From contig CAAEDF010000225.1 in NCBI GenBank assembly GCA_900754535.1, positions 1 through 9,216 of the forward strand: a stretch of DNA of 9,216 nt, in the 5' to 3' direction. Source of the stretch: Clostridia bacterium (GTDB lineage Bacteria; Bacillota; Clostridia; Oscillospirales; CAG-382). Every line of letters starts with the position of its first letter. Within the stretch, counting starts at the first letter, position 1. The notes beneath the pieces are model-generated. The model made no database searches, was not told the DNA's origin, and saw only the letters and a program-made list of their open reading frames with translations. The translations under genes and the position numbers were made by a program. Positions 1-6,354 of the stretch are shown here, one piece after another.

Positions 1-171
1 GCGTCCGTCCGTAAACCTGAAAAGCAGCAGGTCCAGCTCGAAATCCGAAAGCAGAAACCGGTGCAGCAGCAGGAGCGTGCCCGTATCCGCAACGAACGCG
101 ATTCCGCCCACCAGGCAGTATTTGAAAAATTCATACAGACGTTGGGATTTGATGAAAGCTTTTATTTTCAT
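1..171 (-). CDS. GtrA-like family membrane protein, N-terminal part only
   Basis: The first 57 residues are visible; the gene runs off the left edge. After a short basic start (MKIKAFIKSQ) comes FFKYCLVGGIAFVADTG followed by a hydrophobic run. This resembles the first transmembrane helix of GtrA-like proteins, which typically carry a GG and a D in it. GtrA-family proteins are small four-helix membrane proteins usually linked to moving lipid-linked sugars for cell-surface polysaccharide or teichoic acid modification; the actual substrate here cannot be told. The ATG at 171-169 is preceded by GGGAG (181-185) at suitable spacing and by a near-consensus promoter at 223-251. It is divergent from the gene at 326. 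The family call rests on the N-terminus alone. Confidence 0.72.
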   Translation of the reverse strand, partial: MKIKAFIKSQRLYEFFKYCLVGGIAFVADTGTLLLLHRFLLSDFELDLLLFRFTDGR

Positions 172-222
172 AACGCACTTCTCCCGAACGATTGGCAAAA
201 AATGTCCCAAGATGTCGCGATT

Positions 223-251
223 ATGATAACATATTAAACACGATATGTCAA
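223..251 (-). promoter_or_regulatory. Sigma-A-type promoter for the GtrA-like gene
   Basis: On the minus strand a perfect TTGACA (-35, 246-251) is followed after 17 bp by TATCAT (-10, 223-228), five of six consensus bases. Transcription would start near 216, leaving a leader of about 45 nt before the ATG at 171. Confidence 0.8.
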
Positions 252-325
252 GCATGGGGGAATAACGGACGCTTTTCGGCCGTATTATGTAGAGACAGGC
301 AAAACAGACGGAAGGGAGCACCGGC

Positions 326-955
326 ATGGACGGAATAACCACGGTAAAAAGAAGCGTAAAGGACGACGACGGGCGCGAGCTTTTGAAAATAAGCTCGGAC
401 AGCCTCGCCCCTACGGGCTGCGACGCGGCGGACACGTTTTATAAAAAGCTGGAGCATGATTTTATGAAAGGGTGCGACGGCATACTTTTGCCTAAGGCAA
501 GAAAAAAGGCGGGCGAAAGCTCTTTCCGCCCGTTCGGTGCGGTTCGCCGGCTGACGATAGCCATGGATTCGCCGGCGCTGCTGTCCGTCGTATGCGATGT
601 AAGCATTTTTGACGGAAATACCCGCGTCTCTCAGCGCAGGAGCGAGAACTGGGACAAAGCAAACGGCTTCCTGCTTTCGTTCGGCGACGTTTTTTCCGCA
701 AAGGCCGAAAAGGAACTGAAGCGCCTGATATCCGATAATGCCCGCGGTGCGGACAACGGGAGCAGGAGGTATTATTCCGATTATCAGAACCTTTTGATGC
801 GGCATTTTTCCAGAAGGGATTTCTTTGTGACCGAACAGAATATCGGGTTTTATTATCAGCCAAACTCAATCGGGCCGTCCGACCGTCCGTTCGTTTTTTT
901 GATCCCGACCGCCGTCCTCAAAGAACGCTCGCTTATCAAAAGTTCTTTGTTTTAA
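326..955 (+). CDS. Probable RsiV/DUF3298-type domain protein, soluble
   Basis: The product is 209 residues. Residues about 80-195 resemble the DUF3298/RsiV fold: a strand region (LLSVVCDVSIFDG, 86-97), then LLSFGDVFS (116-124) matching the usual 'L.L.DLF' step, a helix (125-138), and a late segment FFVTEQNIGFYYQPNSIGP (166-184) like the family's 'f.lt..gi.fyf..y.iaP' ending. RsiV itself is a membrane-bound anti-sigma factor that binds lysozyme through this domain. No signal peptide or membrane helix is visible here, so an anti-sigma or cell-surface role should not be assumed. The ATG has a good ribosome binding site (GGAAGGGAG, 310-318). No sigma gene lies beside it and no convincing promoter was found upstream. 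Family call is moderate; function unknown. Confidence 0.6.
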   Translation: MDGITTVKRSVKDDDGRELLKISSDSLAPTGCDAADTFYKKLEHDFMKGCDGILLPKARKKAGESSFRPFGAVRRLTIAMDSPALLSVVCDVSIFDGNTRVSQRRSENWDKANGFLLSFGDVFSAKAEKELKRLISDNARGADNGSRRYYSDYQNLLMRHFSRRDFFVTEQNIGFYYQPNSIGPSDRPFVFLIPTAVLKERSLIKSSLF

Positions 956-966
956 ATCATAAATGC

Positions 967-994
967 TTGACTTTGCGGGCTGGCCGTATATAAT
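967..994 (+). promoter_or_regulatory. Sigma-A-type promoter for the Gfo/Idh/MocA gene
   Basis: TTGACT (-35, 967-972) and a perfect TATAAT (-10, 989-994) are separated by 16 bp. The predicted start near 1001 gives a leader of about 35 nt before the preferred ATG at 1038. The promoter begins just 12 nt after the stop of the preceding gene, with no terminator seen between them, so some read-through is possible. Confidence 0.82.
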
Positions 995-1037
995 GAAGAT
1001 ATAGACTTGAATACGGACAACGGAAAGGATGAAAAAA

Positions 1038-2105
1038 ATGAAGCAGCTTAATGTAGCCATTCTCGGCCAGGGACGCTCGGGCAGAGACATACACGGCCTT
1101 CATCTGAAAAAGGATACGGAAAGATTCAAAGTAGTTGCGGTCGTCGAGCCGTTCGATATCCGGCGCGAGCGCGCTGCAAAAGAGTATCCGGGCTGCGACA
1201 CCTACTCTGATTACAGAGAACTTCTCAGCCGCAGGGATATAGACCTTGTGATAAACGCCACCCCCAGCAACAAGCATTTTGCCATCGCCAAAGAGCTGCT
1301 TTCCGCAGGTTTCAACGTGCTGACCGAAAAGCCCTTTGTACCCACCGTCGCGGAATGTGACGAGCTGACCGCCATCGCAGAGTCGAAGGGCGTGCATATG
1401 CTCGTGTTCCAGCAGAGCAGGTTCGCAAATTATTTTTTGAAGGTAAAAGAAATAATCGCCTCCGGAAAGCTGGGCAGGATAGCTCATATCTCCATCCAGT
1501 TCAACGGGTTCGCGCGCAGGTGGGACTGGCAGTGCTGCCTTGAGAACAACGGCGGAAACCTTGCCAACACCGGACCGCATCCGCTTGACCAGGCGCTCAA
1601 TCTCATGGATAACTATGACGAGATGCCCAATGTCTTCTGCCACATGGACCGGCTGAACACCTTCGGGAACGCAGAGGACTACTGCAAGCTGATACTTACG
1701 GCCAAGGACCGTCCGCTGGTAGATCTGGAGATCTCGTCGGCCGACGCGTACCCGCTTTATACGTATAAAATACACGGTACCAACGGTACGCTGAAAGGTA
1801 CCATGGCCCATATCGACTGGAAGTATTTCAAAAGCGAGGAGGCGCCCGAGCAGAAGCTCATCCTTGAGCCGCTGACGCAGGGCCCCGAGATGCTGCCCGC
1901 ATATTGCTCCGAGACGCTGAAGTGGTATGAGGAGAGCTGGGACGGAGACCCGCAGGCTCCGTTTATCGCCGCCGTCGCCGAGTATTACAACCAGATCTAC
2001 CTCCTGTTCACGGAAAACAGGCCTCACGACATAAAGATAAAGCAGGTGCGTCAGCAGCTCGCCGTTATCGAGGAGGCGCACAGGCAGAACCCTCAGATAA
2101 GCTGA
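1038..2105 (+). CDS. Gfo/Idh/MocA family NAD(P)-dependent oxidoreductase
   Basis: This is a 355-residue cytoplasmic dehydrogenase of the usual family length. The N-terminal Rossmann domain shows LNVAILGQGRSG with the glycine-rich nucleotide loop, an acidic VVEP end of strand 2, and LTEKPF, the hallmark EKP motif whose Lys is catalytic (residues 97-99 from this start). The C-terminal domain carries NTGPHPLDQAL, supplying the conserved His and Asp near the active site (H181, D184). Members oxidise or reduce sugars, inositols and related polyols; no neighbouring sugar gene indicates the substrate. An in-frame ATG at 1029 adds three residues, but it lies on the ribosome binding site (AAAGGA, 1024-1029), which is spaced 8 nt from 1038; I therefore prefer 1038. 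The gene appears monocistronic, with its own promoter and terminator. Confidence 0.9.
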   Translation: MKQLNVAILGQGRSGRDIHGLHLKKDTERFKVVAVVEPFDIRRERAAKEYPGCDTYSDYRELLSRRDIDLVINATPSNKHFAIAKELLSAGFNVLTEKPFVPTVAECDELTAIAESKGVHMLVFQQSRFANYFLKVKEIIASGKLGRIAHISIQFNGFARRWDWQCCLENNGGNLANTGPHPLDQALNLMDNYDEMPNVFCHMDRLNTFGNAEDYCKLILTAKDRPLVDLEISSADAYPLYTYKIHGTNGTLKGTMAHIDWKYFKSEEAPEQKLILEPLTQGPEMLPAYCSETLKWYEESWDGDPQAPFIAAVAEYYNQIYLLFTENRPHDIKIKQVRQQLAVIEEAHRQNPQIS

Positions 2106-2233
2106 ACGCGTCTGCCCTTTTAAGGCAAAGGCGCTGCCGGACGCTTGCGCACGGCCATGCCGCCGTAAGCGTATGACGCAGTATCTGCATTGCTGCGGCG
2201 CGGTATTGCGCACGTAAACAGTACATCCATGTC

Positions 2234-2268
2234 AACGTCCCGTGCCCTGAACGCACGGGACGTTTTTT
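2234..2268 (+). terminator. Intrinsic terminator of the Gfo/Idh/MocA gene
   Basis: A perfect 12-bp stem (2234-2245 with 2253-2264) with a 7-nt loop runs into a T tract ending at 2268. The T tract is only on the plus-strand side, so the terminator acts rightward. It lies about 130 nt beyond the stop at 2105. Confidence 0.92.
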
Positions 2269-2546
2269 CGCCTTGGACTTTTTCTGCGCTTTTCACACAC
2301 ACCGTACCGCAGCGTGCTCATTCCTGCCCGTTCAGCTTCATAACGGCGCCGCACGCGCCGCCGGCAGGCCGGCGCGCGGCACTTTTCGTGTTGCCCGCAC
2401 ATCATTTGAACATTTCGCGCCGTCCGCACACCGTCCGTGCCGCCCTGCGCTCGCCCGCGCTCCGGTCATAAGTCGGACAGCCCGTTTTATGCGTAAATTG
2501 TAAAAGAAAGGCACCGCGGTCGGGGCATTTTTTGTCGGATCATACG
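2269..2546. other. Noncoding C-rich stretch between terminator and next promoter
   Basis: No credible gene was found in this interval. The plus strand from about 2280 to 2480 is strongly C-rich with few G, unlike the flanking genes. It contains a GC-only self-complementary cluster near 2346-2390 and a direct repeat of CCGTCCG (2420-2426, 2431-2437). Open frames here have no ribosome binding site and give low-complexity Ala/Arg/Pro-rich products. A terminator-like hairpin lies at its right end (2511-2533). Confidence 0.6.
2511..2533 (+). terminator. Terminator-like hairpin without an assigned gene
   Basis: GC/ACCG pairs with CGG/GGC around a CGGT loop (2517-2520): five base pairs with one A-G mismatch, followed by A and six T (2528-2533). 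It lies just upstream of the peroxiredoxin promoter and about 240 nt after the Gfo terminator, so it may be a back-up terminator or the end of an unrecognised short transcript. Confidence 0.45.
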
Positions 2547-2576
2547 TTGCTTTCCCGAGCGTATATGTGATATAAT
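2547..2576 (+). promoter_or_regulatory. Extended -10 promoter for the peroxiredoxin gene
   Basis: A perfect TATAAT (2571-2576) is preceded by TGA (2568-2570), giving the TGn extended -10 element. The -35 is weak (TTGCTT, 2547-2552, spacer 18), which the extended -10 would compensate for. The start near 2583 leaves a leader of about 80 nt. Confidence 0.75.
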
Positions 2577-2663
2577 CCATCAATCGGTGATATATGCCTG
2601 TGTATGCCTTGCGCGTCAAAAGGTGCGCGAAAGGGTGATTTTACCTGAAAAGGAGAGGGAAAA

Positions 2664-3116
2664 ATGCTTGCAGAAGGAATGAAGGCCCCCGATTTCACGC
2701 TGAAGGACAGCCGGGGAGAGACAGTGTCGCTGTCGGATTTCAGGGGTCGGAAGACGGTGGTATATTTTTATCCCAAGGACAACACTCCCGGCTGTACGAG
2801 GCAGGCGCAGGCGTTTGCCGCGCTGTATGAGGAATTCAAGAACAAAAACGTTCAGATAATAGGCATCAGCAAAGACAGTGTCAGGTCTCATGAATCCTTT
2901 GCCGCAAAATACGGACTGCCGTTTGTGCTTCTTTCCGACCCGTCTCTCGAAGCGATACAGGCGTACGGAGTGTGGCAGGAGAAAAAGCAGTGCGGGAAGG
3001 TCGGCATGGGTGTGGTCCGCACGACCTTTATCATTGACGGTGACGGGACCGTGCTCAAGGTCATGCCGAAGGTAAAGCCCGATACCAATGCGCGCGAGGT
3101 GCTGGACGCGCTCTGA
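2664..3116 (+). CDS. bcp: Peroxiredoxin of the PrxQ/Bcp subfamily
   Basis: This 150-residue cytoplasmic thiol peroxidase would reduce H2O2 and organic hydroperoxides. The thioredoxin-like AhpC/TSA fold is clear: APDFTLKD at the N-terminus, then VVYFYPKDNTPGCT (32-45) with peroxidatic Cys44 and its Pro and Thr neighbours, GISKDS (67-72), the GVWQEKK segment typical of Bcp, and R119 in VVRTTFIID, the active-site arginine. In two-Cys PrxQ proteins a resolving Cys usually sits five residues after the first; here that position is Gln49. The only other cysteine is Cys110, where relatives usually have a hydrophobic residue. It may be a one-Cys enzyme or use an unusual partner thiol. The ATG follows AGGAGAGG (2651-2658) and its own promoter. 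The next gene starts 77 nt on with no terminator between. Confidence 0.93.
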   Translation: MLAEGMKAPDFTLKDSRGETVSLSDFRGRKTVVYFYPKDNTPGCTRQAQAFAALYEEFKNKNVQIIGISKDSVRSHESFAAKYGLPFVLLSDPSLEAIQAYGVWQEKKQCGKVGMGVVRTTFIIDGDGTVLKVMPKVKPDTNAREVLDAL

Positions 3117-3193
3117 GCGTCCGCCGGATACGGCAGCGAAGGATATTTCTGATTGTCCTTACGGCAGATATAAAACGAAAGAGGTACCGAAAG

Positions 3194-4246
3194 TTGGAAG
3201 AAAAGAAGAATATTTTCAAATCTATACTCAGGTACGTACCCGGCATACTCTGTGCGGCCGTCATAGCCGTCGTTTCTCAGCTTGCGGCCGACGCCATACC
3301 CGTTCATCTGATAAGCGCATCGGTGATAGCGCTTTTTATAGGCATGGGTATAAATGCCGTCGTGAAAAAAGGGGATATCCTCTCTCCGGGTACGACCTTC
3401 ACGTCAAAAAAGCTGCTTAAATTCGCAATCGTGCTGCTTGGCGCAAGCATGAGCATAAACACCGTGCTGCAGGTAGGCGCCATGTCGCTTATCATTATGA
3501 TCTTCACGCTGGCAACCTGCTTCGGCGTCGGATATTTTACGGGCAGGGCGCTTGGGCTCAACTGGAAGATGAGCAATCTCATTTCCGCCGGCACCGGTAT
3601 CTGCGGCGGCTCCGCGATAGCGGCGATCGCGCCGGTCATCGGAGCGACCAACCTTGATATAGCGTTTGCCATGTCGGCAACATTTATCTTCGACATGGTC
3701 ATGATAGTGCTTTTCCCGTATATGGGGCATGCTCTCGGACTGAGCGACGTCGCCTACGGGCTCTGGTCGGGCACCGCGGTGAACGACACCTCAAGCGTTG
3801 TCGCCGCGGGATACGCCTTCAGCGAGGCGGCGGGAGAATTTGCCGTTATGGTAAAGCTCACCCGCACGCTGTCCATCATTCCGGTGGTAATAATATTTGC
3901 CTTTGTCAACGCGCGCGTCAAAAGCAGGGAAGAGGGCGTTGCGGAAAAGGTCAATTTCGCCTCGTCGGTGCGCAGGATATTCCCGCTGTTTATCGTAGGG
4001 TTCCTTGCGCTTGCGGCGGTCAACAGCCTTGGCGTCATCCCGGCGGCCGTGTCTTCGGTGCTTAAGGATATAAGCAAATTCCTCATGGTCATGGCGCTTG
4101 CCGCAATAGGCCTCAACACCAATTTTTCGGATATGAAAAAGGGCGGCGGCAGGGCGATGCTCCACGGGTTTATCATATCTGCGCTGGTAGTCATTGTTGC
4201 GCTTGCGGTAATATATCTCCAGCAGGCTCTCGGGCTGATCGACTGA
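3194..4246 (+). CDS. YeiH/UPF0324-family membrane protein (putative sulfate exporter)
   Basis: This 350-residue inner-membrane protein has around ten hydrophobic helices from about residue 14 to 344. Family hallmarks are visible: KLLKFAIVLLGASMS (73-87), GTGICGGSAIAAIAPVI (133-149) and WSGTAVNDTSSVVAAG (191-206), which sit in the inverted-repeat core. Members are annotated as putative sulfate exporters, but transport has not been widely proven, so the substrate is uncertain. The start is a TTG: GAGG (3181-3184) is 9 nt upstream, whereas the first in-frame ATG would remove the first helix. Its position 77 nt after the peroxiredoxin with no promoter or terminator between suggests co-transcription. 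A strong terminator follows at 4411-4435. The C-terminal helices are intact and length is normal. Confidence 0.88.
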   Translation: MEEKKNIFKSILRYVPGILCAAVIAVVSQLAADAIPVHLISASVIALFIGMGINAVVKKGDILSPGTTFTSKKLLKFAIVLLGASMSINTVLQVGAMSLIIMIFTLATCFGVGYFTGRALGLNWKMSNLISAGTGICGGSAIAAIAPVIGATNLDIAFAMSATFIFDMVMIVLFPYMGHALGLSDVAYGLWSGTAVNDTSSVVAAGYAFSEAAGEFAVMVKLTRTLSIIPVVIIFAFVNARVKSREEGVAEKVNFASSVRRIFPLFIVGFLALAAVNSLGVIPAAVSSVLKDISKFLMVMALAAIGLNTNFSDMKKGGGRAMLHGFIISALVVIVALAVIYLQQALGLID

Positions 4247-4410
4247 AAAGAGTAATTGTTTTTTAAGGCGGCACAAAAGCATCGGCCTGTCTTCCCTCCG
4301 GGAGCGTTAAAAAACATATCCGTCTTCGCCGCGTGAAATATAAAGTATTTGCATGTGCTTTTCGCCCTGCGCAATCGGCCGCACATGTTTTCCGTTTGCC
4401 TTTGCCGCCC

Positions 4411-4435
4411 CGGCATGCAATGCCGTTTGTTTTTT
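4411..4435 (+). terminator. Intrinsic terminator of the peroxiredoxin-YeiH unit
   Basis: CGGCAT (4411-4416) pairs perfectly with ATGCCG (4420-4425) around a 3-nt loop and is followed by a T-rich run to 4435. It lies about 165 nt after the YeiH stop. A weaker inverted repeat, CATGTGC/GCACATG (4352-4358 and 4381-4387) followed by TTTT, lies just before it and could assist. The rest of the 248-nt gap to the convergent ABC gene holds no gene that I can support. Confidence 0.82.
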
Positions 4436-4474
4436 ACCAATGTGATTCTCATGCGCTTCCGGCATCAGGTGCCG

Positions 4475-4496
4475 AAAAAACTCCCGACGGGCGTTT
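4475..4496 (-). terminator. Intrinsic terminator of the marR-ABC operon
   Basis: On the minus strand AAAC (4496-4493) pairs with GTTT (4481-4478) and CCC (4491-4489) with GGG (4485-4483) around a 3-nt loop, with one G-A mismatch in the stem. A run of six T ends at 4475. The stem starts inside the stop codon of the ABC gene. Confidence 0.68.
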
Positions 4497-6354
4497 ATTT
4501 GAACTGCGAGTTATACATTTGCGCATAGAAGCTGTCATATGACAAAAGCTGCTCATGCGTGCCCTGCTCCACTATGTCTCCGTCGCGCATGACGAGGATA
4601 AGGTCGGCGTTTTTGATGGTGGAAAGCCGGTGAGCTATTATAAAGCTGGTCCGGCCTTTCATCAGTTCGTCCATTGCCTGCTGTATCTGTATCTCCGTGC
4701 GTGTGTCAACCGAGCTTGTCGCCTCGTCGAGTATGAGGATCTTCGGATCGGCAAGTATCGTCCTCGCTATCGTCAGCAGCTGCTTCTGGCCCTGCGATAC
4801 GTTTGTGGCGTCCTCGTTGAGCACCATCGAGTAGCTTTCGGGCAGCGTTTGGACAAAACGGTGCACTCTTGCCGACTTGGCCGCTTCAATGACCTCTTCA
4901 TCGGTGGCGTCAAGCCGACCGTATCGGATATTTTCCATTATCGTGTCGGAGAAAAGCCACGTATCCTGGAGCACCATTCCGAACATTTCGCGCAGCTCGC
5001 TGCGGTCAAAATCCACGGCGTCATAGCCGCCGACCGTTATCCTGCCGCCGTCAAGATCGTAAAATCTCATAAGAAGCTTTACCATGGTGGTTTTGCCCGC
5101 TCCCGTGGGACCGACGATGGCGATCTTCTGACCGCTTTTTATATCCGCCGAAAAATCATTGATTATTATTTTGTCCTTTGTATAACCAAAGCGAACATGT
5201 TCAAAGGTAACGCTCCCCTCAAGCTCGTCTGTCGAAACGGGAACGGATACTTCGGCGCCGTCGCGTACGACGAGCTTTTGGGCGTGATGGTCGGCCTTTT
5301 GCTTTTCCTCCTCTTCAAACAGCAGTGTGAACACTCTTTCGGCCGCTGCTGCCATCGATTGAAGCATGTTCGAAACCTGCGCTATCTGGGTTATCGGCTG
5401 GGTAAAGTTCCGGGTGTAAGTGATGAACGACTGGATGTTGCCTACGGTTATCCTGCCGCTTATCGCAAAATATCCTCCCAGTATCGATATGGCGACGTAT
5501 CCCAGATTTCCTATAAACTGCATTATCGGCTGCATGAGACCCGAAAGGAACTGGCTCTTCCATGCGCTTTCCGCAAGGATGCGGTTTTCCTTCTCAAATT
5601 CCTCTATAACCTGCGGCTCCTTGTTGAAGGCCTGTATGACGTTCAGACCGCCGAAGGTCTCCTCGATATTGCCGTTGACATGCCCCAGATAATCCTGCTG
5701 AGCACGGAAATATTTCTGGCTTTTCTTGACCACCTTTGAAACGAACAGCACCGATACCGGCAGTATCAGCAGCGCCACTATCGTAAGCACCCAGTCGATG
5801 GAAAACATCATCCACAGCACGCCGAAAACGGTGGTTATGGAGGTTATAAGCTGCACTACGCTTTGGTTCAGGTTCATCGAGAGCGTGTCAACGTCATTGG
5901 TTATGACGGACAGTACCTCGCCGTGCTGCTGCTTGTCAAAAAAGCTCATCGGCAGCCGGTTTATCTTCTCGTTGAGCTCACGGCGCATACGATAGGTTAT
6001 TTTCTGAGTTATATGCGTCATTATAAAGCTCATTACCAGCGAAAGTATCGCGCTTGCCGCGTAAACCAGAACAAGCGTTATCAGTATCGACGCCAGCGCG
6101 TCATAATCTATCCCGCCCACGCCCTGTATCTTTGCTATAAGCCCCGAATACAGCTCGTCGGTCGCGTTGCCCAGTATCTTCGGCCCCTGGATTGACAGCA
6201 CGGTGCTGATGACCGAAAAGACCGCGACGAGTATAAGCGCTATTTTATATACGCCGAGATATGTGAAGAACTTTTTTACCGTGCCCTTGAAGTCCTTTGG
6301 CTTTTCAAAAGCCATGCCCGGCCCCCCGGGTCCGCGTCTTCTCTGTCCGCTCAT
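4495..6354 (-). CDS. ABC exporter half-transporter, subunit with the catalytic NBD motifs
   Basis: This 619-residue fusion of a six-helix membrane domain (about 30-335) and a nucleotide-binding domain (about 380-615) belongs to the multidrug/lipid type IV exporters. NBD motifs: A-loop Tyr391, Walker A GPTGAGKT (415-422), Q-loop Gln463, signature NVSQGQKQ (518-525), Walker B ILILDE (539-544) with catalytic Glu544, D-loop SSVD (547-550) and H-loop His575. The signature reads SQGQ rather than SGGQ. With the neighbour's altered Walker B and H-loop, this fits one degenerate and one consensus ATP site, as in TM287/288, BmrCD and LmrCD. The N-terminus begins with an Arg/Gly/Pro-rich cytoplasmic tail. 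It starts with ATG overlapping the upstream TGA by 4 nt, with AAGGAGG (6362-6368) inside the upstream gene, suggesting coupled translation. Substrate unknown; drug or peptide export is inferred. Confidence 0.93.
   Translation of the reverse strand: MSGQRRRGPGGPGMAFEKPKDFKGTVKKFFTYLGVYKIALILVAVFSVISTVLSIQGPKILGNATDELYSGLIAKIQGVGGIDYDALASILITLVLVYAASAILSLVMSFIMTHITQKITYRMRRELNEKINRLPMSFFDKQQHGEVLSVITNDVDTLSMNLNQSVVQLITSITTVFGVLWMMFSIDWVLTIVALLILPVSVLFVSKVVKKSQKYFRAQQDYLGHVNGNIEETFGGLNVIQAFNKEPQVIEEFEKENRILAESAWKSQFLSGLMQPIMQFIGNLGYVAISILGGYFAISGRITVGNIQSFITYTRNFTQPITQIAQVSNMLQSMAAAAERVFTLLFEEEEKQKADHHAQKLVVRDGAEVSVPVSTDELEGSVTFEHVRFGYTKDKIIINDFSADIKSGQKIAIVGPTGAGKTTMVKLLMRFYDLDGGRITVGGYDAVDFDRSELREMFGMVLQDTWLFSDTIMENIRYGRLDATDEEVIEAAKSARVHRFVQTLPESYSMVLNEDATNVSQGQKQLLTIARTILADPKILILDEATSSVDTRTEIQIQQAMDELMKGRTSFIIAHRLSTIKNADLILVMRDGDIVEQGTHEQLLSYDSFYAQMYNSQFK

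Noticed and set aside
283..288. TATTAT as a -10 for the gene at 326
   Set aside because: Spacing to the start codon is plausible but no -35-like hexamer lies 16-18 bp upstream.
957..2213. Long open frame (418 codons) antisense to the Gfo/Idh/MocA gene
   Set aside because: It mirrors the codon bias of the real gene, has no recognisable domain, and covers the oxidoreductase promoter; the plus-strand gene has clear family motifs.
2190..2471. Plus-strand open frame starting at TTG in the same gap
   Set aside because: It spans the perfect terminator at 2234-2268, lacks a ribosome binding site and has no recognisable motif.
2338..2619. Minus-strand open frame of 93 codons in the noncoding gap
   Set aside because: No ribosome binding site before its ATG, an Ala/Arg-rich low-complexity C-terminal half, and it runs against the promoter of the peroxiredoxin gene.
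3146..3174. Possible promoter just before the YeiH gene (TATAAA at 3169-3174)
   Set aside because: The -35 match is poor and transcription would begin inside the ribosome binding site, so it could not yield a usable mRNA.
4460..4474. CGGCA/TGCCG hairpin next to a run of A
   Set aside because: Read on the minus strand the T tract comes before this hairpin rather than after it, and on the plus strand it is followed by A, so it is not a terminator in either direction.
4555..5739. Long plus-strand open frame antisense to the smaller ABC subunit
   Set aside because: Low-similarity His/Arg/Tyr-rich product without motifs; the minus strand encodes complete Walker and signature motifs.
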